Positions 44,796 through 53,228 of a stretch of 64,000 nt of DNA are shown in pieces. The stretch is taken from positions 62,001 to 126,000 of the forward strand of contig CAWGGS010000039.1 of the NCBI GenBank assembly GCA_963822095.1, given 5' to 3'. The position numbers were made by a program, and so were the translations under genes. The DNA comes from CAWGGS01 sp963822095. GTDB taxonomy: Bacteria > Desulfobacterota > Desulfobulbia > Desulfobulbales > Desulfocapsaceae. Every line of letters begins with the position of its first letter. The stretch's first letter is position 1. The notes beneath the pieces are model-generated. The model was not told the origin of the DNA and searched no databases. It worked only from the letters and a program-made list of their open reading frames with translations.

Positions 44796-45863
44796 CTATT
44801 TCTGATTTGATTCCCTAAAATGGCAGAGGTTTTTACCATACCGCTGCTCAGAAAGAATCTGTTGATCCTTTTCTTTAATATGGAGTGAATCACCGATGAT
44901 GGTATGTTTTTCCAATTGAGGCGAGTACCTACTCGACGGAACGGTCCTACCAAGACCTTCGGCCATGGCGCGTATATGATGAGGACCAGCACCGCAGCAG
45001 GCTCCGATGTAGTTGATGCCGCTTTTCTGCGCTGCAATCGCATAATCTGCCATCTCTTGTCTCGTTAGGACAAACGGGTCCAAGTCTAAAGGAAAGGCTA
45101 TTTTTCCATTAAATTCCTGGATCTGAAAGTAGGGTCTCTCGTTGGAACACCGGTATGCCACAGGTTGGGTGGCAACGAAACAGCTAACAGCCTCCCGGAC
45201 CCTCTTAGCTAAAGGCAGAAGTCTTTCGGGATCACGGAAACAGTTGATGCCGACTATATTGGCCCCCTTATCTTCCAAGGTCTTAAATGCCTCCTCCAAG
45301 CCGACTCCGTCCAGGGTCTTATCGTCTTTCTTAAACCCCAAGGTGATCATGGCCGGCAGACCGGAAGACTTGATGGCTTCAAGGGCAATTTCGGCCTCAC
45401 CAAGATATTCTATGGTTTCGGCAATGAAAAAATCTACTTTTTGGTCGCTCTGATAGGTGATCTGATTGTCAAATTGTCGTCTTGTTTCACCATACGTTGA
45501 TTGTACCCCGGACTCATAGACCCATGTGTTGCAAATATTACCGGCTACAAAGGTGTTATACCGCTCAGCAACCTGACGGGCAATCCGTACCGCCTGGGAA
45601 TTAATCTCCTGCAGGACCGAGGTCAATCCGACATCCTTGAGCTTTTCCTCATGCGCATAGTAGGTACACGCCTGCAGGACCTCTGCACCTGCCCGGGCAA
45701 AATCGGTCTGTAACTGAAGGATTGCATCAGGGTGGTCAAGTACGGCTTGAGGGGTAAACGGGCCGGCGCTCACATATCCCCTTCGCTCAAGTTCGAAAAT
45801 TGTCCCGCCATCACCTATTATCGGGTTCTGGCCGAGTTTTTCAAGAATCGTTGTTTTGATCAT
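44796..45863 (-). CDS. Betaine/homocysteine S-methyltransferase-like protein
   Basis: A 355-residue zinc-dependent methyltransferase of the homocysteine S-methyltransferase family (Pfam S-methyl_trans). The zinc cysteines are present: Cys208 in GINCF and Cys289/Cys290 in GACCGAGPHH. The opening IIGDGGTIFELERRGYV and AGAEVLQACTYYAHEEKL fit the BHMT branch. It would make methionine from homocysteine and a methyl donor without cobalamin; the donor (betaine, S-methylmethionine or other) is not determined. ATG at 45863 has AAGGA eight bases upstream and is preferred over 45878. Confidence 0.85.
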   Translation of the reverse strand: MIKTTILEKLGQNPIIGDGGTIFELERRGYVSAGPFTPQAVLDHPDAILQLQTDFARAGAEVLQACTYYAHEEKLKDVGLTSVLQEINSQAVRIARQVAERYNTFVAGNICNTWVYESGVQSTYGETRRQFDNQITYQSDQKVDFFIAETIEYLGEAEIALEAIKSSGLPAMITLGFKKDDKTLDGVGLEEAFKTLEDKGANIVGINCFRDPERLLPLAKRVREAVSCFVATQPVAYRCSNERPYFQIQEFNGKIAFPLDLDPFVLTRQEMADYAIAAQKSGINYIGACCGAGPHHIRAMAEGLGRTVPSSRYSPQLEKHTIIGDSLHIKEKDQQILSEQRYGKNLCHFRESNQK

Positions 45864-46495
45864 TTTATTCCTTTCCATAAAAATTGTCCTTGAAGCTGCC
45901 TTGCCGGTATTTCTCGCAAATGAAGTTTGCGGTAAGTGCGGGGAGCAAGACGAGCGGCCCCAAAAACTGTTCCAATTACCTTACAACAAAGCGAAAGTGA
46001 CAACGTCCGCTCGTACAACGGGTAATTTTATACGTCGGGTTCTCCAACACTTGGGATAAACGGTAAGTCCGACCGATATATTTGCAATGTCTCCTTTAAG
46101 GCAGGAGGAGTAGTCAATTCCCGCTTTCTGCATGGAAAAAACCATTTTCCAAATGTCCCTCATGGGCTTTTCGGCATCCCGCTCTGTTCCCGACCAGATA
46201 ATAGAGCGGGACAGCCCAAAGATATCGACATTCTCAGGACATTTTTACAAAAAACCGACTGGGTGCAAATTTTAAGGAGGTACAAAAAATTCTCCTGTAC
46301 CTCCTATAAAAATTGCTTAACATATTGTTATAATATAAATTTGTCTCATGCTCACAGAAGCTCGATCTATCTTGCAATGCCTGCGGCATCATTTCAGGCA
46401 CTTGCCTGACACGAAAAGTGCATATATTATGGGACTATGGTACAAAGTAATGGAAACGAAAAAAATTTCATATCACCACGTCTAACAATGAGAAA
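45864..46495. other. Long intergenic region, no gene recognised
   Basis: 632 bases between divergent genes. It includes hairpins GCAAATGAAGTTTGC (about 45918-45932) and TCCCGCTCT/AGAGCGGGA (about 46177-46211). A 60-codon minus frame (45981-46163) lacks a ribosome site. No SAM or cobalamin riboswitch motif was found upstream of the methyltransferase. Confidence 0.5.
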
Positions 46496-46882
46496 ATGGC
46501 CATGGACCTTCTGGGAAGATTCTATCAGCGTATATTGATCGAACTCCCGATTGATGTATTCTTGCAGAATAAGACCACTGGTAAAATCTCCTCTCAATAT
46601 GCAAAGGGGACTCTTGTAAATCTATCAAAAACCGGCGCAAGTGTTATTATTGCAAAGGTTCTTCTTGACGGAAGTCATATCTTCTTCACCGCCCAGAAAC
46701 ATGCAGAAAACAATCTCTATCTGACCGGATTCTCAATTGATAACGAGGTAAACGATGTGACGGCCACCACCGTTTGGATGGACGGATGTACCTATAACCA
46801 ACGACCGTCTTTCAAGATAGGTATCAAATTTCTAACCAAACAGGAAAAACTGTACAGCACATTGAAGACCCAATCTCATTAG
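46496..46882 (+). CDS. PilZ-domain-like protein
   Basis: A 128-residue cytosolic protein. GTLVNLSKTGASVII matches the second PilZ motif (N-x-S-x-x-G) and the final strand FKIGIKFL is typical. The arginine motif before it is not obvious (KISSQYAKG), so c-di-GMP binding is uncertain. Two start codons, at 46496 and 46502, are possible; the ribosome site is weak. It precedes the DUF2157 gene by 70 bases on the same strand. Confidence 0.62.
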   Translation: MAMDLLGRFYQRILIELPIDVFLQNKTTGKISSQYAKGTLVNLSKTGASVIIAKVLLDGSHIFFTAQKHAENNLYLTGFSIDNEVNDVTATTVWMDGCTYNQRPSFKIGIKFLTKQEKLYSTLKTQSH

Positions 46883-46952
46883 CATCACCTCCTGCTCATA
46901 TGAATTTTGCATGTAAACAACAATAGATAACCACTTAAAAATCAAAAGAAAC

Positions 46953-48029
46953 ATGCAGCTATCATCAAAGGCCGAAGCCCAGAAACGGGTCGATCAGATA
47001 AGATATTTCCAGGATGAACTCGATACAATCGAGAAGGAAAATATTGCCGTTCTCACCAAAGAGCAACAATCGGCCATAGCTGCGTACCACAAAGGCCTCA
47101 TCGCACAGCTCTCATCAACTTTTGATATCGATTCCAGCAAGAGTGAAAAACAGTTGAGCCTGGGTATGAAAATCACATCCTTTCTCGGAGCGCTGGGCTT
47201 AGCTGCGAGTGTGTTCTTTCTTTTCTATCAGTTCTGGGGAAGATTTTCGACATCCATCCAGGTGGTCATCCTCATTGCCGCTCCCCTTATCCTGCAGGTG
47301 GCAACAATGTTTGCTGCCCACAGAGAAAAAACCGGTTATTTCTCAAAGCTCCTGGGACTGGTCTGCCTGGCTTGCTTTATTCTCAACCTGTCAATGCTCG
47401 GTCAAATTTTCAACATCACTCCATCCCCATATGCCTTTCTGATCTGGGCAACCTTTGCCTTTCTCCTTGCCTATGCCTCAGATGCCCGCCTCTTGCTGGC
47501 AGCAGGTATCCTCTGTTTTGCCGGTTTTCTCTCGGCACAGATGGGGACATGGGGCGGATGTTACTGGCTGAACTTTGGCCAGCGGCCTGAAAATTTTTTC
47601 CCTGCCGCTTTTATCCTGTTTTTGATCCCCTTTGTTCCACACCACCGATTCTCCGGTTTTACCGTAATCTACCGCGTCTTTGCGATGCTTCTCTTCTTTC
47701 TTCCTGTCCTGGTCCTTGCCAACTGGGGAAGTATCAGCTATCTGAATATTCCCCGTGACTCAGTGGAAGTTTGTTACCAAATAACAGGTTTTCTATTCAG
47801 TGCTGCTATGATCTGGCTGGGTATTTGGAAAAACTGGCCTGAGGTGGTCAATACTGGCAATGTCTTTTTCACCATTTTCCTGTATACGAAATTTTATGAC
47901 TGGTGGTGGGACAAGATGCCGAAATATGTATTTTTCATGATAATTGGGCTCACGGCTATCCTGATGCTTCTAATCTTCAAACGTCTTCGTTATTCACTGT
48001 TGAAAAGAGTTCAGGAGGTACCGGCATGA
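46953..48029 (+). CDS. DUF2157-like multi-pass membrane protein
   Basis: A 358-residue protein. A helical cytosolic N-region (about 1-65, rich in Glu/Lys/Gln) is followed by about ten TM helices. It matches the general form of DUF2157/COG4984 membrane proteins (for example LGALGLAASVFFLFYQFWG). The function is unknown. The ATG of the next gene overlaps its stop codon (ATGA), as for the conserved DUF2157-DUF4824 gene pair. No strong ribosome site is seen at 46953. Confidence 0.72.
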   Translation: MQLSSKAEAQKRVDQIRYFQDELDTIEKENIAVLTKEQQSAIAAYHKGLIAQLSSTFDIDSSKSEKQLSLGMKITSFLGALGLAASVFFLFYQFWGRFSTSIQVVILIAAPLILQVATMFAAHREKTGYFSKLLGLVCLACFILNLSMLGQIFNITPSPYAFLIWATFAFLLAYASDARLLLAAGILCFAGFLSAQMGTWGGCYWLNFGQRPENFFPAAFILFLIPFVPHHRFSGFTVIYRVFAMLLFFLPVLVLANWGSISYLNIPRDSVEVCYQITGFLFSAAMIWLGIWKNWPEVVNTGNVFFTIFLYTKFYDWWWDKMPKYVFFMIIGLTAILMLLIFKRLRYSLLKRVQEVPA

Positions 48030-48865
48030 AAATTTCCGCATCTTCCAAGATCTTGTTTCTACTAGGCTTTGTGTTATTGGTTGTGACCAATATTATTGTA
48101 CTCGCCGGGGTCTCTTCGAATAGATCCGGAAATCCTGAGGCTATGGTGACGCTTACGGAACGTGAACTACAGCTCCCCTACAGGTTGCATAAAGAAAACA
48201 GCGGCCTTACTCTCCAGATTTCCTGGCGGGTGCCAACTAAGAAAAACTCCCTGTACGAGAGAAGACCTGATTGGCTCACTTCTGAAAAATTAAAGGAGTT
48301 AGGTTTTACTATTGACCCATTGAGACAGAAAAGAAAAAGAATTGCATATAGATATGCACTTCCCAAAGAAGTGTTTATCGTACTTGAATATAATGGTGAA
48401 TCCTATATGGAAGCTGTGCGCGAGGCGCAGGCAACGCTTGCAAAGAAGGAAAACTTGTATAAGGCCGATAAAGGAGATAAGAAGCTACGGGATGCCTACC
48501 AGAGAGCAGAAAAAGATCTTAAGGAAGAACGTATAAGCAGGTCCCGCCTCTTTGCCATTGATGCAGGGCTTGATCCCAAACGGCTACGGGAAGCATTCCC
48601 CGACCGCTCACGTTTTATCATCACCAGGGGTGTGGTCCGACCAGATTACGGATACACAATGACAACCGATAAAATTACAGGCTACGTCACCAAGCTGAGT
48701 AATGGATCAATCAATGTCCCGCTCGACCAGAGAAAAATTTTCGATCCCTTTATCCTTCAGAAAAAATTGAGAATGGGCAACACTCAACCACCCCGATATG
48801 ACGTCAAACTGGCCTACGGAAGTCGTCTGGAGCCTTGGATCGTTTCAGCAAAGGGTAAGAGGTGA
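48026..48865 (+). CDS. DUF4824-family (GDYXXLXY) membrane-anchored protein
   Basis: A 279-residue protein with an N-terminal TM anchor (about 8-28) and a large periplasmic domain. MVTLTERELQLPYRL near residue 40 is the typical opening of the DUF4824/GDYXXLXY group; a coiled, charged middle (about 125-165) follows. AGGAGG lies upstream of ATG 48026, and the gene is translationally coupled to the DUF2157 gene. The pair is of unknown function. A 7-base inverted repeat at 48876-48911 follows. Confidence 0.75.
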   Translation: MKISASSKILFLLGFVLLVVTNIIVLAGVSSNRSGNPEAMVTLTERELQLPYRLHKENSGLTLQISWRVPTKKNSLYERRPDWLTSEKLKELGFTIDPLRQKRKRIAYRYALPKEVFIVLEYNGESYMEAVREAQATLAKKENLYKADKGDKKLRDAYQRAEKDLKEERISRSRLFAIDAGLDPKRLREAFPDRSRFIITRGVVRPDYGYTMTTDKITGYVTKLSNGSINVPLDQRKIFDPFILQKKLRMGNTQPPRYDVKLAYGSRLEPWIVSAKGKR

Positions 48866-49022
48866 AACGAAAAATACAGGTGATTTAGTTACTTGTGTTG
48901 CAAACACCTGTCCAGCTCAGCAAGTGTATAGAGTATTTGAAGTAGTGCTCCAGGAAGCGGAGACTGACCAAATTGCATCAAGCGCACCCGGACCCAAACA
49001 GCACGGATGCGCCTAGATTGTT

Positions 49023-52000
49023 TTACATAACTATCATTTTTTGCAACTGTTTATAGTCGGTCTTACCGGTCCCGAGAACTGGAATTTCTTCAATCTCTCG
49101 AACCATCCTGATGTTGTGCAGAGGAGAGAGACCGGCCTCTTTTATTCTGCTATTGGCTTCTTCCCTGGATACGGCAAATGTTGCGAACAATACAATCTCC
49201 GGCCTCTCATCTGTTGGAGTTGCCTCCACCGCAAGGGCTGGACCATTATCTTTCTCTTCAACAAAATGTTTCATCAGTGTATTTTCGATGGCCGGCAGTG
49301 AGATCATCTCTCCTCCCAGTTTGATGAATCGCTTTTTTCGACCACAAAAGGTCAGCACGCCATCGGCATCTTCTTTAATAAAATCACCTGTGTTGTACCA
49401 GCGTTTATCATCGAATTCAGAAAAGCCTGCACCGTTACCATCCCGATGATACCCTGAAAAAATATTAGGCCCACGTACCAGCAGAATCCCCTGTTGGCCG
49501 ATCTCCACCCGACGGCCCGTCTCGGGGTCGACGATCGCATACTCCATCGACGGCATGACTTTGCCGATGGTTCCGGGCCGGGGATCTTCAACCCTGTTGA
49601 TGCTGACCAGCGGTGAGCACTCGGTTATTCCGTAGCCCTCACAGAGGGTAGCGGCAGGATGTATCTTTTTCAGAGCCTGATAGGTATGCTCAGGGCATTT
49701 TTCCGCACCTGTGAAGACCAACCTGAGGGTCTGGAGCTGTTCCCTGGTAGCTGCTTTGACAATACCTAGCAGGAAGGTTGGTGTGCCGATAACAATCGAG
49801 ACCTTGTATCGTTCTATCAGACCGGCGAGGATGGCTGCCTCGGTCGGATTGGCATGATAGACCGTTTTCAGGCCAAGGCAGAAGGGCAGGATGATCGTGC
49901 CCACCAGACCGAGTGAATGAAACGGCGGCAACATCCCCAAGAGCCGATGATCGTCGGTGAAAGAGACGATGGAGGCAAAATCCCGAAGGTTGGCGATGAT
50001 ATTGTCATGCGAAAGCGGTACCGCCTTCGGACGTGATTCAGATCCGCTTGTAAACAGGATGGCTGCAGTCTTGGAAACCTTGATCTTTTCAAGGGAACCG
50101 GCAGCAAAATTTGCCTTAAGGACGGCGCAAATCTTTGTATAGAGCGGTATTGTCGGTACGATCTCATCAAGGAACAACCAGTCCGCTGCAATGGCCGACA
50201 GATCGACACCTTGTCCGGTCAGCTTTCTGTGCAAGGCGCGGGCAGTGACAATAGTGTCAACATCTGTCAGCCCCAGACCATGCTGGACATTACCTACACC
50301 GGTCGTCCAGTTTATCATCACCGGCGTCTTTCCGGAAAACAGGGTGGCAAGATAGAGGATACTGGCGCTGACCGAAGCAGGCAGCATGATGCCGATATGC
50401 TGTCCCTTAACCTTTGCCAGAATCGGCTTCAACACAAAGATGGCGGTCACAACCTGGCGGTAGGTCTTCTCTCCCGCCAGCTGATCGGCCAGGATAATCC
50501 TGTCCGGATACCGTTTCGCCTGGGCCAGAAAGAGACCAGTGATCGTCGAATGAGTACCCAGTGACAGTTGCACGCCATCATCCTGAAACCATTTTTCAGG
50601 TACCGGCTTCTTTTCAGGAGGGGCAGAGTGGAGGACCTGGCCGGCTGCAACAAGAATGCAATCGTTCACAGTCGCAAGTGCAGTGAGATCATCAACAGGG
50701 ACTCCGAACTCACTTTCCAGCCAGGCCGCCAGCTCCATCATCGTCAGGCTGTCCATGGCCAGGTCATTGGCCAGCCGTTCAGTACCGCTTACCTTCTGAC
50801 CTGTCAGCTGTTCAACCTTTTCCCTGACCAGCTGCCTGGTTGCAGGGGAAACAATCTCGATATCGCCTACAACCTTCTTCTTTTCCGGCTCAGGCAGGAC
50901 GGCCGGCTTGCGGCCCTGCCACCAGTAATACGGAACATGGGTATTGGACTGGAAGCAAGCGTTATAGAACCGTTCCAAGGCGGCATTTATCTGTCGGCGC
51001 CCCGTAAGTCTCGGCAAGGCAGTGTCCTCGACCAGCTCTATCGATACCTTTCGACGAGGACCAAAGAAGAGGAGATTGGCACAAAAGTAGCGGATAAATT
51101 TGCCGATATTTTTATGAAGAGACGGCTCAGAGCCTCCCCCCCAGCTCAGACTGCTCCCCCAGAGCCCGGTGGTCCTGACCAGGACGGTCCGTACACCAGG
51201 TACCTTTTCCAGAATATATTCAACTCCGGAATTCCCCGCCAGATCTTCTTTGTTGCTGTGAGCAAGACGGCCCGAGGGGTAAAGCAGGATATTATCGCCT
51301 GCCTGCAGACCTTGCACGACCTCCTGCAGGGCCTCTCTGATGCGATCTTTCCCGTCACGCCCGTTTTTATTCAGATCGGGCAGGGTGATCGGCCGGATAT
51401 GCTGCATTATCCAGCGGTTGCCAGCCATATTGGCCTGGTCGGCATCGGACAGCGGTCGTGGCTGGAAACCAGGATAGAGAACAGACATCACAATGACCGG
51501 GTCGATGAGGGCCGGGTGATTGGGCAGAAACACTATCCCCCGCCCCTCCTCCTTGCCGATCGATTCAAGCCCGCTCACCTCAACTCTGTACCGCAGACCG
51601 AGAAGAAACCGGAAAAGATGCACGAGAATTGAAGGAATCGGGTTGAACTGCGGATTTTTGACTATATGGATAAGTCCTGCCGCAAACAGGGACAGACACC
51701 CCAGGCATACCATCACCATAGCCGGTGAAAAGAACGCATCGAGCCATGAGAAAAAGACCCCCGCAAACATGATCCCGACAAAACCACTGAAATTTACAGT
51801 GGCAAGGACGCGGCCTTTATCTGTATCTGCTGGTCGTACTTGAAGAAAGCTTGCAATCGGAATTAGGAACAGACCGCCGAAAACACCGGTACCGATTAAG
51901 GACACAGCAATCCAGAAAAGCCGAACTGCCGAAGGCAGATAGACGGTCGCTCCCGCCATGAAAAGACCTGCCGCCATACCCGTTGCCGACAGGCACAAAA

Positions 52001-52886
52001 ATCGGGACCACCGGTCCATGGTAACGAGTTTTGCGGCGATGAAAGAACCTATACAGACGCCAAGCATCAGAGACATCGAAAGAAGGCTGGTTACGGTCTG
52101 GGAAAAACCAAGTTGACGGAGTCCGATGGTGTTGATTGTCAACACCACGATTGTGGCCAGGAAGTAGAAGAAGTTGTCTGAGAAGAATGCTATCAGCATC
52201 TGTCTATCGGAACAGATCGAAAACAAGTCTTTCAGGGAGCTGACCGGCCCAAACCATGGAAATGGCTTGTTTCTCGCGGCCGCAGGTCGTCTGTGGACAC
52301 CAAGACTTGCGATGCAGCCGATAGCTGCCATCAGGACAACAACCGTCGCCACCATAAGGGAGCCTGGATTGAAGGTGCCAAAATGGAGAGGACTATGATC
52401 AAGAGACAGACCAGCCGTGGCAATGCCTATGAGAATCGACAGCGTCGTGGCAAGCTTCAGGATCGCATTGGCCTTGGGGATGTACGCAACCGGATACAGT
52501 TCGGGGATCGAACCGTTCAAGGCCGGGCTGAACAATGTCGACTGCAGACCCATCAAAAAAACCATGGCCAGGATACAATACCAGTTGGTGGTGATCACTC
52601 CCACAGCACCGATGAGCATGGCCGCAAGCTCCAGGGCCTTGGTGGCAATGACGACTTTCCTCTTCGGGAACCGATCGGCAAACCATCCGGCATAGGAGGA
52701 AAAGAGGATGAAGGGCAGGGCAAAAAGCACAGTGGCCGTACCTTGCAAATGGCTCAAACCCGCCGAGACGGCCATCAACATGGCCGCCTGTTTGAAATAG
52801 TTGTCGTTGAAGACACCCAGGCAATAGGTGATCGCCATCGCGATGAACTTGCCCCGGGCTGCCTTGATTTCCGCTTTGTTATTCAT
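49023..52886 (-). CDS. Four-module fusion: MFS transporter, PlsC acyltransferase, acyl carrier protein, AMP-forming acyl-ligase (Aas/LplT-like)
   Basis: A 1287-residue protein. Residues about 1-410 are a 12-TM MFS module resembling LplT, the lysophospholipid flippase. Residues about 430-620 are a PlsC-type acyltransferase with the H-x4-D motif in NHPALID (456-462). Residues about 690-760 form an acyl carrier domain with the phosphopantetheine serine Ser713 in MDSLTMMEL. Residues about 790-1287 are an adenylate-forming ligase with the P-loop-like FTSGSESRPKAV. In E. coli, LplT and Aas are two proteins that import and re-acylate lysophospholipids; here all parts plus a built-in carrier are on one chain. 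A sigma-54 promoter candidate at 53084-53100 and a divergent activator gene suggest sigma-54 control. Confidence 0.9.
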   Translation of the reverse strand: MNNKAEIKAARGKFIAMAITYCLGVFNDNYFKQAAMLMAVSAGLSHLQGTATVLFALPFILFSSYAGWFADRFPKRKVVIATKALELAAMLIGAVGVITTNWYCILAMVFLMGLQSTLFSPALNGSIPELYPVAYIPKANAILKLATTLSILIGIATAGLSLDHSPLHFGTFNPGSLMVATVVVLMAAIGCIASLGVHRRPAAARNKPFPWFGPVSSLKDLFSICSDRQMLIAFFSDNFFYFLATIVVLTINTIGLRQLGFSQTVTSLLSMSLMLGVCIGSFIAAKLVTMDRWSRFLCLSATGMAAGLFMAGATVYLPSAVRLFWIAVSLIGTGVFGGLFLIPIASFLQVRPADTDKGRVLATVNFSGFVGIMFAGVFFSWLDAFFSPAMVMVCLGCLSLFAAGLIHIVKNPQFNPIPSILVHLFRFLLGLRYRVEVSGLESIGKEEGRGIVFLPNHPALIDPVIVMSVLYPGFQPRPLSDADQANMAGNRWIMQHIRPITLPDLNKNGRDGKDRIREALQEVVQGLQAGDNILLYPSGRLAHSNKEDLAGNSGVEYILEKVPGVRTVLVRTTGLWGSSLSWGGGSEPSLHKNIGKFIRYFCANLLFFGPRRKVSIELVEDTALPRLTGRRQINAALERFYNACFQSNTHVPYYWWQGRKPAVLPEPEKKKVVGDIEIVSPATRQLVREKVEQLTGQKVSGTERLANDLAMDSLTMMELAAWLESEFGVPVDDLTALATVNDCILVAAGQVLHSAPPEKKPVPEKWFQDDGVQLSLGTHSTITGLFLAQAKRYPDRIILADQLAGEKTYRQVVTAIFVLKPILAKVKGQHIGIMLPASVSASILYLATLFSGKTPVMINWTTGVGNVQHGLGLTDVDTIVTARALHRKLTGQGVDLSAIAADWLFLDEIVPTIPLYTKICAVLKANFAAGSLEKIKVSKTAAILFTSGSESRPKAVPLSHDNIIANLRDFASIVSFTDDHRLLGMLPPFHSLGLVGTIILPFCLGLKTVYHANPTEAAILAGLIERYKVSIVIGTPTFLLGIVKAATREQLQTLRLVFTGAEKCPEHTYQALKKIHPAATLCEGYGITECSPLVSINRVEDPRPGTIGKVMPSMEYAIVDPETGRRVEIGQQGILLVRGPNIFSGYHRDGNGAGFSEFDDKRWYNTGDFIKEDADGVLTFCGRKKRFIKLGGEMISLPAIENTLMKHFVEEKDNGPALAVEATPTDERPEIVLFATFAVSREEANSRIKEAGLSPLHNIRMVREIEEIPVLGTGKTDYKQLQKMIVM

Positions 52887-52970
52887 TTTTTGCTCCCTGT
52901 TCCTGTTGTAGACAAATGTCTTTGATTTCGCAATAATTGACTGATTTTTCCATCCTTAAAGTTTGCTAGC

Positions 52971-52997
52971 GGCCGGTTCTGATTCTCAGAGCCGGCC
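52971..52997. repeat. Long GC hairpin in leader of the fusion gene
   Basis: GGCCGGTTCTGA and TCAGAGCCGGCC pair over 12 positions (one G-U) around a TTC loop. It falls in the predicted leader of the fusion gene, without a T tract on either strand; attenuation or operator function is inferred. Confidence 0.6.
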
Positions 52998-53083
52998 AAA
53001 ATTCCTTAGTTTCTCTTTCATAGAAACTCCCTATCCTTTGACGTGATTCTCAATCTTTTCCGGCTGTAACGTTGACGATGATA

Positions 53084-53100
53084 TCGCATGAATCGTGCCA
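53084..53100 (-). promoter_or_regulatory. Sigma-54 promoter
   Basis: On the minus strand TGGCACGATTCATGC has the GG and GC dinucleotides ten bases apart and matches the -24/-12 consensus except TTGC to ATGC. The predicted start lies about 190 bases before the fusion gene. Confidence 0.65.
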
Positions 53101-53175
53101 CGGAGGTTATTATTCGTTACTCATTGGAATCAGAATATTATTTACAAAATTAAAGGAATTGTGTATTCAACTGGC

Positions 53176-53197
53176 TAGCATAAAATGCTTAGCATTT
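53176..53197. promoter_or_regulatory. Candidate activator (enhancer) sites
   Basis: Two direct TAGCAT copies 14 bases apart (53176 and 53190) overlap the palindrome AAATGCTTAGCATTT (53183-53197). They lie about 105-120 bases upstream of the sigma-54 start and 32 bases before the activator gene, so both activation and autoregulation are possible. Confidence 0.5.
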
Positions 53198-53228
53198 GTA
53201 CATTCTATGATCAAACAAGAGAGGATCT

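Larger units (their letters stand above)
52887..53228. other. Divergent regulatory region of the fusion and activator genes
   Basis: 342 bases holding a 12-base-stem hairpin (52971-52997), an inverted repeat AGTTTCT/AGAAACT (53009-53029), a sigma-54 promoter (53084-53100) and likely activator sites (53176-53197). No small gene was seen. Confidence 0.6.

Noticed and set aside
45981..46163. 60-codon minus-strand open frame upstream of the BHMT-like gene
   Set aside because: No ribosome site, no family resemblance; could be a remnant but cannot be supported.
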